The position numbers were made by a program, and so were the translations under genes. DNA of 64,000 nucleotides from Megachile rotundata (taxonomy: Eukaryota; Arthropoda; Insecta; Hymenoptera; Megachilidae). The notes beneath the pieces were generated by a model that worked only from the letters and a program-made list of their open reading frames with translations, made no database searches and was not told where the DNA came from. This document shows, piece after piece, positions 22,913 through 36,100 of this stretch; within the stretch, counting starts at the first letter, position 1; each line of letters begins with the position of its first letter. The DNA is taken from positions 19,087,190 to 19,151,189 of the forward strand of contig NC_134985.1 in the NCBI RefSeq assembly GCF_050947335.1. Direction: 5' to 3'.

Positions 22913-24111
22913 GAACGATAGAAAAGGAACAAAAAGAAGGTAGTTTGAGAGCGCAACATGCACTAGTGTTGATATCGAGCGAAGACGCTATGCCAGAAAC
23001 GCTCTCCTTTTACTTGGTTCGAAAGCAGATTCATTTGAAAGGCGAGGCGTGTCATTGATTTTTCAAGAATTCTTCGTGGATCGTGTCGTAACGCGCGCGA
23101 ATCCTTTCGTCGATGAATGTAAATTCTTTCGTTCGAAACGGTCTGCTGTCGTTGGCCATCGACGCGTCTCGGGGAATCGTAATTAGCGAACGGAAACACC
23201 TCTCCTCGAACAATTACTTCGCGTTGCAAATTAACCCCCGGGAGGTGCCGGGGTCAATTGTGATCCTCATACGCGCTATATGGTGCAACTTCTTCACAAT
23301 ATTCGCAACACTTTACGTACCAAATTATAGCTTGTAACGCTTTGTTTATAATTATACGTTTTTGTTTATCTTATCTCTAAACTTCAGTTGCATACTTTCC
23401 ATTTCGAAGCGCTTTCGTGGTGGGAGACTAGTTCCAAACCCACTGGTTTCCGATGCATTATTTCCCAGAATCTTGAACTGTAAAAATTCCAAGGATCCTA
23501 AATTCTAAAGTCACAGATTACAATATCTAAAAATTCCAAAACTGGAAGATGTCTCTATAACGAAGAGTCGATCGATTTGAAATCGGAAGATTTAAGAAAA
23601 TCAGCGATAAGAGTATAAAGGAAGCGAACGTTTTCGATCGCAAGAGTAATCGGACAAAACAGCTTCTGGTCGGAGTACAGAGAGCGTAAAGCACAGGTAA
23701 AAGAGAGCAGGGTTACCGCGCAGGTGCGAACGGTACTGAGGCCCAGGTGGAGGTGGCAGCCGGGCCCCGTTCTCTGTTAGCCCTGTCGTCTGTCAGTGGA
23801 GCTCAGTTAGCAGACAGTCGGTCCGTCCGGTCAGCTGGTTCCGCCTAATCGTGAAAGAGATCTTCTTGACTGTAAATCGAACGCGGACCACCCGATAGAG
23901 GCCGGTAATCGAGACTCGATCATCGAACATCGACGAAGAAGAAGAGAAATTAAAGATCGATTGGCCGATGAGCCGCGTGTGCGCGAGTGTCCTCGCTTAA
24001 CCAACACGTACGATCGAAAAATCAGGGAATAAGCAAGTGACAAGATCGTATCGATCCGTGTAACGAGACAATATTTTAATCGAGACGAACGTATGCGTGG
24101 TTAAGTAGGAA
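22913..24111 (+). promoter_or_regulatory. Bestrophin leader region with second initiator cluster and uORFs
   Basis: Two TCAGT initiators cluster at about 23793-23806 without a TATA box, suggesting a second start about 0.3 kb before the ATG. Two short upstream reading frames precede it: 23968-24000 (MSRVCASVLA) and 24093-24104 (MRG). The second stops 7 nt before the bestrophin ATG. If these are in the mature leader they should reduce translation. Confidence 0.4.
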
Positions 24112-24182
24112 ATGACTATATCGTACGCGAGTGAAGTGCCAAACGGCTCCAGCTTCGGCTGCTTCTGGAGGATCCTGATCAA
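24112..24182 (+). CDS. Bestrophin exon 1
   Basis: Encodes residues 1-23 and two bases of codon 24: the buried N terminus (MTISYASEV) up to WRILI. The donor is AA|GTGAGT. The start fits the near-invariant N terminus of bestrophins. Confidence 0.9.
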
Positions 24183-27100
24183 GTGAGTTTACCATACGTT
24201 TATATCTACATTTGCGCCGAATTCCGCGATCGATTCGATCGAAATGCCTCGTGACAGCTTGAAGCCGATCAGTCGCGCGCTATGTGGCCTTAGCAACAAC
24301 TTCGACGGGCGCTGTCTTTAGCGATTTTCTTTCTACTCTCTTCGCGGACTTGGCCGCTAGAAAACCACTGGTCGCGCTATCTGCACTTTGTCCCTTCATC
24401 GGCTCGCCATTCTTTGCCGCGACATTATCGTCCCGCCGTTTAGAGCGGCAGGAAACCTGCGAGGCGTTCTCGAAAACGAGGTGCTCTCACTTTCCTCGCT
24501 GCTGAATTAATTCCGAGCTCGTTGCAGGGTATTCTTGATTATCCCCCGAGCAAAATTCGACTTCCATTCTTGTATCATCCGTTTGCGAAACACAAGAGAT
24601 TCGCGACGGTTCGTGTTTAGGATTTTGAAAGGAATAGCGTCAAAATATGCCCGAAAGTAGAAAGAAAGAAAAACAGACGACTTTCGACACGCGTACGACC
24701 GAGTTGAACGTTTCGAGATACTGGAGCACGCTTCTAGACAGTTTACATAGTCGGCGTGCCGTGTAAGACGAAGATATTGCGATATTGCGACCGGTGGATC
24801 GTTGTGCAACGTTCAACTTTCGACTCGATGTGCCGTGTTCTCGATTTAGAGCCCAGCTGCATAGAAGGAGGAGAAGGCCGCGAGTCCTTGGACAAGGATT
24901 CTGCGAATGCACGTGAGAGAACTAAAGGTGAACCGATAATCGGTCTTTCTTTTCGTCCAGCAAATTTCTTTCCTGCGATGCACAGAGATTCGCGCAGCAC
25001 AAAGAATTACGCGTCGTGCAAAATTATGCAGGACATGTACAGCGAGATTTGTTTTTATAGAACTTAAATATACTTACTCCATTTGTGTTTGTAAACAGTA
25101 TCATGAATGTTAATGCACCACCTGTTACCGTTCATAGAGCTTATTTAAATTTTACCAACGTTGCACCTGCACAAGGATGCATCATTAGTCATTTCAGTTT
25201 TTATAAAAAGTAACATTGTTGCCCCTTGTACGATCAACTACGCGACACTCTGCGTAACGTTTGCAGCGGCGTTAGATCACGATTGTAAGAAAAAACAGAA
25301 ATTGTCCTGATTTTGTTCCCGTTCGTACGTACGGTTATATGAATCACAGTAGCGGAGCACGTAAAACCCGCTAGCACAGAAATGGTGTTCGGTCAACGCT
25401 TGCTTGTACGTTTTAAGGAAATAAGGTCGTCGATACATTGATTTTAGCCGTAACGACAGGCACGTTACGTGAAACATCGCCATGCTGTTCTGTCCTCGAC
25501 CGCCACGAGATTTTCGTTCCAGTTGTCGTTTATGTCGAAACGAGACGATACTGTTTGAAATAATAATAAGATGCTTAAACCCGGCTTACTCATAATTGCA
25601 GGAACCTGCGGTTAGTAATTTCAATAATCGCGATCACGCTAACGAGGGAATACCATGTTTTTTCTAGCAATTCGAGCAAACCTCTCGCTTTCCCGTTATC
25701 GTATCGACGCACAAAATTGTTTGTATTCGTCTTATGCAAACAGATCTGTGTTTGGGAAAACCTCCGGTTTATTACACAACTTTCCTCGGAATCGGGGTGA
25801 CATCAATGCCTGCATAGAGCAGCACGCGCTAAATCGAACGTTATACAATGATCCTTATGTAAATCATCGATGACGTCCCACGGATCATCTGTACAGTTAA
25901 GTACGAGTTTGCCAACGTAGCTAGTCTAAAGATTGTAGCAGGTTGAAGTTCTGGGAACGTGGCACAACATGGTCAGAATCACTTGATTAAATAGTATCCG
26001 TTCAACGGTATCGATACGTCGATGCTCGAGATCGCACAACCAGTCCAACACAGTGTACAGCCGTGTATACGTACGCGTTAAGTTCAAAGTCTGGAAATGT
26101 TCATTGAGCGAGAAAAAACGATCGGAACGTGTCGTGATTTTAGAGGAACGATTACGGTCGAATCTACTTTCCGCGTTAGCGATGTATTTGCATGCGATAC
26201 AAGAATGAACTGTATAAATTCATGACAGGAAAACGCGGAGTTACTCATGCTCGCAGACGCGAATAATTGCGAGGAAAAAAAGCGAAGTAGTCATCACCGG
26301 ACATTATTAATAACTCGACATTAATCAAAGACGTTAATAAAATGTTTTACATGGCATCATCGGTCTAAGACACAGGTTTTAAATCGTTGCTTGGTTGTTC
26401 CTGAAAACGCGTAATCATTTAGGATCGTGGTGAACAATTCGCGATTGGCTACGTCCTTGCCGAAGCTCGTTTATTGACATTTCCACGACCTTTAACGCGT
26501 CGTGTTGCGTCGGTGGATCTTCGGCGTAAGTCTTCGTTTTCTCTCCGGGCGCCAGCTTGAAAACGGCCTTAACGGCTTTCGCGTAAGATCTCGCTTTCCT
26601 ATTGCTCGTTACAGAGCGCTGTCTAATGGACGGTTGATTTGTCTATAAATACCCGAGAATCGCTAGAAATAGAAAATCTCTCGCGACAGCACGTATCTAA
26701 TCGAAATGATATTATTGCATTCCAAGTAATATCCCGATTGCAACTTGCGAATAACTATCCTGTTCGGTTACGTATCTGAAAGTTTCGCGTTCGGTAGCAT
26801 CGTGAAATCGCTACGTTACAAATTCTCGAGGTTCGACCCGTGAGAATTACACTCTTGATTTCAAGACGATATTCCAGCAAACAATCGGTTGTAACATCCG
26901 AAAGGAAACTGTTTAATCTAATAGATGCAGTGTCAGTTTCTTCGATGGTACCATAAGATCGCAGGTTTATATGATTTTTTTCCCGAATGAACATAAAGTA
27001 TTCATCATCGTCGTAATAAGATATTCCCGAGAGGATGTACCGGAGCGTGGTCGTCCACTCATTTACATACCAAACGGCTACATGATTTTCGCAATAGATC

Positions 27101-30100
27101 ACGTTGAGCGTCGAAGGCGAATCGATGATCGGGTCATCAAGGCTGCATCGTTTGTTCCCTTTACTATCTCCGCACCCTCGTCCTCGGAGAAAAATTCGGA
27201 GAGCATAGAGAAGATACGCACGTAAACGCGCGAGTTACGAAGAAGATTTTCCAGTTTGCTTTTGTGTTTCTCGTTACCGAAGCGGCCTGCCGGAGATAGC
27301 GCGATTCATGCAAGAAGTTTTCTTTTTCTCGTGCAAGGCTTCCGGAGCGGTCCATACCAGCTTTCCTATCGGCCTGCCGGAGCCAATGGCCAAAGAGGAG
27401 AACAGGATCGGCTGTTTATAAATAGCCGCGAGAGTCCAGAACGATCTATAAATACTTAGCCGGCTATCCAGGAATAGAAAATCCCGGTTAATTCTCCATC
27501 GCGATAATAATTATCGTCCGTGCATATTGTATCGGCGACATACAAATCCATCGGTGGCCGCGAAGCTGATCATTAAGCCGATCTTTGATTGACGGTTGGA
27601 AACAACCTGCTCGCGTGTAAACGCAGAGGAAGAGGCGGGCAAAACCATCGGTGGCTGGCACTACGCCTTCGTGAACGTTCGTTTTCCAATGTTTTACCGC
27701 TTTAGAAGTCGCGAACGTCGACGGAAAGGAACACGGGCACCTGTGGACGCGCGAGCGTCTAGCGATCACGCGCGCTAAATAGGACCGGCGCGTGAACGGA
27801 AGAACCGTGGCAGCAAATCGCACTCGTGAAAGCAAGAACGGCCCCGCGTTGCGCGGAAGACTGGTCAAGATAAAGGCGGCAGGATGATGTTCCTCGTTTG
27901 CAAGCTCGCGAAAAAGTGAAACCCAGGAATCCTGGCTGGTTTCAAGTGACTCGACACGTTTCTCGATGATTCTCGACTATTCGTTCATTGAATTTCTACC
28001 GAAGTGAAATCAATTCGGAAAATGAACGGAGCGCGTTCATAGATAACGTTGCACTACGTACACGCGATTAGAAAAGATGAGATCGAATCAAAACAGTCAA
28101 TTATTTCTATCTACCAGAAATCTATTCTGTAAGTTGTAAAACTTTTATTTGCCGAAAGATGGATAAGCTTCGTGCCGCTATATAGGGGTGAGGGATACGA
28201 TATTTGAAGGCAAATATTTTACGATAAATATCTACATCATTATCTGCTATAACTGGGCCAGTCGAATGATACGTATTACTGGGTTAAGGAAGCGTATGTG
28301 TACTTTTCGTATGATAATCGTAATCCTGTAACTGCAGCTTGAACACACCGAACACTTTGCGCGATCCGAACGTCTTGTGGTAGGGAGTCATGGAATTTAC
28401 AGCCGTAGCTTTATTTGTCTTTTAATATTTTCCACTGATTATACCGCATTAGCAAGGTCACGTTAATGAGCGTCTTAGAATTTTCAAATTGCATTCGACA
28501 ATTGCTACAAAGAAGAGCGGAAAACAAAGAGGTAGGAACTTCCCAAGAACAATCAAAGCATCAATTAGATTCCTGGACCGCAATCTTTTCTTGTCTTCTA
28601 CCTAACGTTTATCTAAGACTGAATCATCGGACAAAAAGGAACATAGTTCGATCCGACGATAACATAAAGAAGCGCGCGAGTAATAAGCGAGCTATCGAGC
28701 GAGCCAAACGCGTCAACTTTCTTCGATGGGTGACCGTGAGGAGCGTTTCGAGAACTAGGCCATTGTCTCTGAAATTGAACGATCAGGAGCGTCTCATGAG
28801 AATGCAAAAAGCCGGGATCGGTAGTGTCCGTATTGCAACGGAGCGGCGAAACGGCTCGGCGCGGTGCATCGACGCTACCGATTGGTCACGTTCGGGCTCG
28901 TGTGTCGCGACGAGGCATCGTGCCTATCGCGAATTTGCCTCCGTCTCCGTTTATTTTATGAGCTTGCATGCACGCACGACTGCACGAACGTAGCTGCTGT
29001 TCGACACCACGACGAATGACAATGAGACGCAGCCTGCTGCACACACCACGAGCCTATGACACACATTTCGTTCACCTCTCCTGTGTTCCGTGGGTATATC
29101 GAGCGCGCTGGCGAACGATCGAGTACGTGTGCTTCGAACGTATTCGTGCAGACGCGGTATCGCTATCGAGCGCCTCGAAACCTCGGTTGACCCAGTGTCT
29201 TCATCGTTCACCTTTCCACGAAAATTTAATGAATTGCTATCTCTTTTACACGTTGTAGATGGCCTCTTCGATTATGTAAATCAGGGTTGTAGGAATCTGG
29301 GAATTTGAGGAGATGTGTGGAGATAGGGAGCTAGATGCAGAGGGATCTTGATATAAAGGCACCTGGAGATCTATGAATGTATCTAGGAAAGGTGTAACTT
29401 GGAATACAAGTACAGAGGGTAACCAATGCTTAACCTAATTAAATAGTGGAAAGCTGAGTGCTTATATTGAAACAACTGTGCCCGTTCTGATCGGTGCATT
29501 TGAAGTCCTTGAACAATGCCAAGCGTTTGCCAGAGGTTCGCCTCGTTCGATAAACGGTATCCGTGGAAAAAACCGTGCAAAATAAGCAACAGAATTCTAA
29601 AGGTTCACTGGTGAAAAACCGTTTAATTGTTCTGACACGCTGCTATTCGTGGCCGTTCCTTTGAGCTCTCTAATGAGCACCGTGCGTGCAGTACATGTTC
29701 TTCCCAGTATCGCTGGAATTTACGTAGCAGTCGCAAGCAGTAATTTAAAGTAGCGGTTCGTGAACCGAGCAATGTCGCCTTGCAATACCGGCTCGAACTT
29801 GACTTTAATTGTCGTGGCGGCCAACACGCTCGAAAATATAAATTGCTGACTGGAGAAATGCGACGCGAGAGCTTGATAAACGTCTGCGATGGAAATTTTT
29901 ACAGCCAGTAAAAAGGAACGACCAAATCACTTAGAAATTATCTCGGCGATTCGATTTGCATATCACAGTAGAAGGTGAACGTATCGATTAGGCCCGAACA
30001 CGACGGGAACTCGTTTTCTCTTCCGCGAAGACACCGTTTGAAAAGATTCCGTTGGTCCTTGATCGAATCGTGGGTTAAACGACACGACACAGGGACGATC

Positions 30101-33100
30101 GGTGCTCCTTCGCAAGAACCTATGGCGAAATAATCGTTTTGCCGTCAAACGTGTGACAGGCATTCCGCTTTGCTCGTTTACTAATTAAAATGTGGAGTCA
30201 TTCCCGCGCGAGCAGCGTGACCGGGGTCTCCCGCCGTTTTTCTCTTCCTCGGCATTGAAAACCAGCATCTGCTCTTGCATCCACGAGTGTGCACCTGTTT
30301 CTGGATGTTCCTTTACACTGTTTTGCTTATCCGATCTTCGCGAAAACAAGGATTCGTCATGTTTTTCTTTGCCGGAATATTTATTCGAGCCACTTTACCA
30401 TTAATAACTGTTACATGTTATCTGGATACTTATTTTTGTACAAAAACCGGTAACGTTGTGAACACAGCGTTACAAATTGTATAGAGGAAATGCTTATTAT
30501 TTAAGAGCGAATTTGTCAAATCATGCGTCACGTTTTCAGAGGATATCGATTACTTGCAAGAAAGTAGAAGACGGTTAAACATAGTGTGCGAAAATTGAAA
30601 CACCTTTGACGCTTTGCCAATTTCTCGTCTGCGGAAGCGACGGAATCAAGGAAGCGACCGAGAAGTTTGCCAAAGAGAGGACAAACGAGGAGCATCACTC
30701 CGTGAAGCGTGACCGGCGTTAGTTATGCAACGTTTTGTTGCCTCGCGTCCTTGTTGCCCGCATTGGTATTATCTTGCTTAGAGCGAGGAATCAATTACAA
30801 TTTGTTGCCTTGACGATGGTATCTTGTCGAAAGCCGAAGGAGACTATTGCTGCCAATCAATATGCTGGCGGGGTTTTTTTCGGGAAGAGCCCGAGCGAGT
30901 TTTCATGTGATCGGCTGCGAAACGAGGCCGATGGAAAAATCGCGAAGTTCTTTCCTAGTAACGAACAACAGGCGCCGACAGCTTGTTTCGAAGAAACTAA
31001 GGCGCTCGCAAACATGTATTTCTTGCGAAACAACACTTGTGATATAATACGGTAACAGCGAATTATAAATCTCCCGCACCGAGCGTTCTGTATACCGACA
31101 GTCTCCCAAAAAATGAACATTCTTCTTTCGTTATGTCAGTCGGCGTATTAAGAATTCAGAGAAGATGAAAGGCTTAAAATATCTTAAATTACAAACGTTA
31201 ATCGTTCCACGTGGCTCTCGTAACATTAAACATCGTTAATCGGCAGCTGTGTTCGAGTACCATTTCGGAAGTAATCTATCGTACACTCGAATGAGACAAG
31301 TGGCTATCGAAGCGAGCAAATAATCGTTGTTCAGTGATCAAGTGCTACCTAAAACGTTATCGAGTAGTTCCTCGTAACAGAGTATTCAGCGTTTGACAGT
31401 TTGTTGGCTCAACGATTAAGAAGACGCTAGCTATAGGATCGCACCACTTTGCCTACGTTCGCCAACGTGACAGCGGCTACTCCCTTCCTAGGCTTCGGAC
31501 CATGAAATTAATTAAACCGTCTGGCATATAGACTAGCGTTTAGATGAGCGTTATACATACCGATGAGTTCGATTGACAGTGACACGATTAACAGCAACCT
31601 TGTATCTTGAAGCGAGGTGCGAGAAGTGCGTCGGTCTATGCGTGCACGCTGCTAGCGCGTGTCTTAAGATCGATGCCAAAGATTCATCGATTAAAAAAAG
31701 GAACAGGGCTATAACTTTAATAGTGTCAGGAGTCGTTAACTTCATCGCGACGATGATTAATCAAGTTTCTCGAATCGAACGCGCGAGGAATTTTGAACGT
31801 CCGATCGGAGTTGCTCAACCTGGCTAGAAAAACACGCAGGAATTCGCGTCGAAGTTCGTCCCGGTTTTACATGTTCGTTTTCCCTCTTTTTCGAGGATCT
31901 TCCTGTTTATTTTTACGCAAGACGACGGAGGCAAGGTCGATCGAACAGTTCGTCGATATTCATAGGGTGACTCACGAATTCATCGTTCCATTTAAATTTC
32001 TAATTCCAGCGAGGTTCATCGACGCGATGAGGTCGATCGAGAATCTTTCGGCAAGGGGACATTATTTATGCCCGACACTTAACTGCTAATAATTTCCGCT
32101 TATGAGGCAAGATTCGATCGGGCTTTGAAACGCGATGCCGTTCGAGATAACTTTCGTACTACTGCCCGAGGAATTTTAAATCCAACTCTATGACGACGTT
32201 ATCGTTTCGTTCCACCGGTAGAAACAATTACTTATATTTCTGGCGTTAATTGAGGAACATTCATTACGTGGCATAAGTTCATTAGCAATTCAAGCGGTCG
32301 GATGTTCCCGGAGTTTTCCACGCGATTGTAGGCCAGACGAGCGATTTTCACTGGTCGAATCGGCCAGTTCTTTTTTAACAATACAATTAATTAGTTAGCA
32401 ACCGAATGGCCGATGTTAATCATCCGGTCAGGCTTATGTAAACGACTCTGCACCGAGGACTTCCGTAACCGCTTTCATAGCGGCTCTCTTAACGATGCAA
32501 AAGGAAATTACGTTGAATCGATGATTCGTTTTTTCTTCTTCCATCGGAATTCTCTCTCTGTTACTCGTAATGATAACATTCGCGGGAACGATTTTGAGAT
32601 ATCGTGTACTGTGTGAACACGAAGATGCTTGTTTTGCAGCCGCACAACTCGATTAAATGTGTTTCTTCCTCTTCGAGGAAAAAAATGAAAATCAATGTAA
32701 ATCGATGGCTATTAATTTCAATACAGGACAATTATGTTATACAAGTATCTAATTAAACTGTTAACAAGTTTAGATTAAAGAACAGGAAAGAATATATTTA
32801 CATTTTGAAAACCGTTTTAGTATTTTTATATTCATTTGCACTCGATCTAATAATAAAAGAACACACTGCGACTCATGTTATGTCTACACAAATTATATCC
32901 GCTCCAACAAACTGGTAACGTAAACACACCTAAACAACATCGAAGACGTGCAAATGATTTATAACAAAACCACAAAAAAGCAACTTTTATAAGAACGTTA
33001 ATAATCCATAACACAAATCTATTACTTTTTTTCACGAATAAATGAATTACGAAAAAGATCGTCCTGGAAACAGGTTTACAATGACGGAGTCCAACCCGTT

Positions 33101-36100
33101 TAATTTCTTCCTCGTCGAACAGAAAAAGAGAGAGTATTCGCAAGTTTGTCGAATCAGCTGTTACGATATGCGGTGGAACGCGCGCGAAATCGCCGGACCA
33201 GTTTGAAAGTTGCGCTCGCTGTTTATTGTTTCGATTTAGCGCGACATTTTTTGAGGAAACGCGTCGATCGATCAACACAGGCGCGTGTTTCTCGAGGTAA
33301 GCTCGTTTCCGCCGAACGTGATGCATAAAGGCAAACTCGTTGCGAGATTTCACGTAGAAAAGCACCCACGCCGCGAAACCTATCCCATAGTTTTTAACGG
33401 CATCGATATCTCTTCGAACACCTGTTTCGAGTTCGCTTTCGCAACTCTCGATGCTTATCGAGATTCGTTCTCGTTACGAGCCGTTCGTAGGCGGATGAGT
33501 TCTCTTCCTGCTTCGAGACCGCTGCATTGAATCACTCGTGCTTCGAGCCAGCTTTATGAGACTATTCGTGATCGAAGTAAAATATATGGCACAAAAATCA
33601 TGCATCAGTTAATGGACGTCGAAGATTTCACCAACTGACGATGTGGGGCAAGAATATTGATGTTCTGAAACTTTTGAAATTTGTGAATTCATAAATTTAA
33701 TTACTGGGGAATTAATATTAATATTTGGAATCTGTAAATTATACCTGTTCAGTTTACGAGCTAGCTTCAGATAAAACGTTCTGCAGGGCTCTGGTTACGT
33801 CACGTTGATTTGCCAGGATAGCTCGAAAGCGGAAGTGAAATTATAATCACGACGTGGACGTTTGAACCCGGTCGAATCTGCCGTCCCATCTGTTATTCGC
33901 TCTAACAACAGACTACGGTGAATTATGTATGAAAACTTGGAGGAACCAGTCTATCCTTTCCCAGAATCACTTTATAAGAATAGGCTATTCCTAGTAGCTT
34001 TTCGCATGACATAATGGACCCTCCGAGTGCAAGAAACTTGCGAGAACAATTCGATTCGAAAAGCGGTTGCAAAAAACGGTTTCAAAAATTTCACGACTTC
34101 TTGTCGATCGAAGCCATAATCGGATATCGTCATAGTCACTGGCGTAATACGTCAAGTCATCGTCGAGAAGTATCCGTTTCCTCTCGCGTTTCTTTATGGT
34201 CACGGTCATTGAGCCTGGATGTATACCTTCCAAACGGCTCGATAAACGTTCGCAATTTTTCTACCGGTTTCATTGAAAAGATCTAGCAGATTTACTACTA
34301 AAGTTACGCGAATGTAATCCGCGGAACAAAGAGCACGATCCTTGCCAATGCGAAATGGACGAGTCAAGGTCCCATCGAGTTAGATCCGATCAGAGCGTAT
34401 TTACGACAGTTCCTTGCCCCACGTACGACGACCTGACATTGAAGGATAGTTCCCTGTTGAATTATACTAACGTCGGAATAAAACGAGATCCTCTTTTCCT
34501 ATCCGACCGCGGTGCTTTAAGTGTTCCTATAAACGTGTCGTCCGCAAGAAGCTCGAATCTCGGCGAAACAAGAAAGAGGAGAGGAACCTCTCGGGAGAGG
34601 AACTCGGGAAGAACCATCTACGAAGGCGGAATGTCAGTCCTTTGTTTTTATTCCTCTCACGAAAACAATATGCGGAAAGGGGTTCGAATACAAGTGGATT
34701 CCGTATTTTCTAAATTAGATAATTTACCGACCGAAAGTACTGATGGGTCCAGGTTGGCTAAGAAAGGTCGTACACGCCCCTTTGGGAGAAAGGGTTCAAA
34801 CAAGCGTATAAACACGAGATTAAAGAGTACGACGGAGAACGAACTGAAAGAACGAAATTGTGTAACACAGCCAGGTATAAACGTGGCCGACAAGAGCGAT
34901 AAAAGGCCTTGACGAGCCTTGACCGGTGGACCGTTACTTTGCGCTGTCCAGCGTGGATCAGGCTCCTTATTTCCCTCTTACCAGCAGGGCGGGATGTAGC
35001 TTTTATTGTTACGCCTTTCTTCGTGAATCGGTCATTTTCCATATTCGATTCCTTCGAACCTCTAATCGTCTGATAAAATTCCTAGCCGGTGTTTTTGTTC
35101 GAAGACGATGGGTAATTACACGCTTTGCAACGTTTATGTTGAAACTACGTTAACACGGTCCGTATAAATTAACGAGAGCTTATTGCGTCGGTCTGTTACA
35201 GAGGGACTAAATCGCGGCATTCCGACCACAGAGATCTTGATCTCGGATCGTTTGGTGAAACATTGTTGCGGCAAAGAGTAGGAACGTGGCAAACCGACGA
35301 TAAATAATCGACTTAGCAATGGTGGAGAGTATTGTTGGCCAGTTAGCCAGAGCAACGCGACCGATGACTCACGTTTCAACAATATTTAGCATTCCGTCGT
35401 GATACGAAAGCAGTTATAGCGTTTCCAGTCACTTCCTACGTGTCTCTGACCGTCTCGAAATGTAATATTAAACACTCTCGAAAATTGATGTCCATCACTT
35501 CAACTATCCTCCAGGTGTATTTGGAAATTCCACATACATTTACAGGAAATCTATAAAAAATAGATAGAACGATCGACTGGCGCAAGACACACATTGGATT
35601 AAAATAAATTGCACAATCTCTAGGTAAACACAAAGATAACCCCACTATTTAACACCGTCATCAAAGTGCCGAGTTCTTCGCAATTAAAATCCACAACTGA
35701 CGAAGTACACCAACTGACGATAAAAGTAGCGAATATGGTATCTGATTTAATACTCGAAGCAAATTGCTAATGAAATTTTCCAATTAAAATTAACCAACGT
35801 CGAAAATAAGTGTTGACCAAAAGTAGCAGAGGTAGCGAACGATTTCGCGAGGAAACCACGAGCCAGAAAGCAGAGAAAGGACTAAAAAGGAAACGCTTCT
35901 GCGCCAAGCGACCGCTCTAGTATTATGTTATAACGATCTTGCATAAATGCTCGACACCTGGTATCTTTATGTATTGCATGTAGTTTCCTCGCGACTCGCC
36001 CATTCACTCGTGCACGTCATTACTCGTTTACAATGTATACACGTCGATCTTTACGATCTGCGTCAACGTCTTCTTCTCCGTGCAATTATAAAAGAACGTC

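Noticed and set aside
26830..26845. GGTTCGACCC resembling a tRNA B box
   Set aside because: No pairing T-arm, acceptor stem or A box at the right distance.
28466..28993. A 175-codon + strand frame
   Set aside because: Low-complexity Arg-rich composition, overlapped by other frames, no recognisable domain.
32847..33365. A 172-codon minus-strand frame with a hydrophobic C-terminal half
   Set aside because: No recognised membrane-protein family; the hydrophobicity follows from AT-rich codons.
34355..34912. A 185-codon + strand frame with a fair start context
   Set aside because: No domain is recognised and no splice or poly(A) context is evident. One or two frames this long are expected by chance in 64 kb. 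Kept only as intron content.
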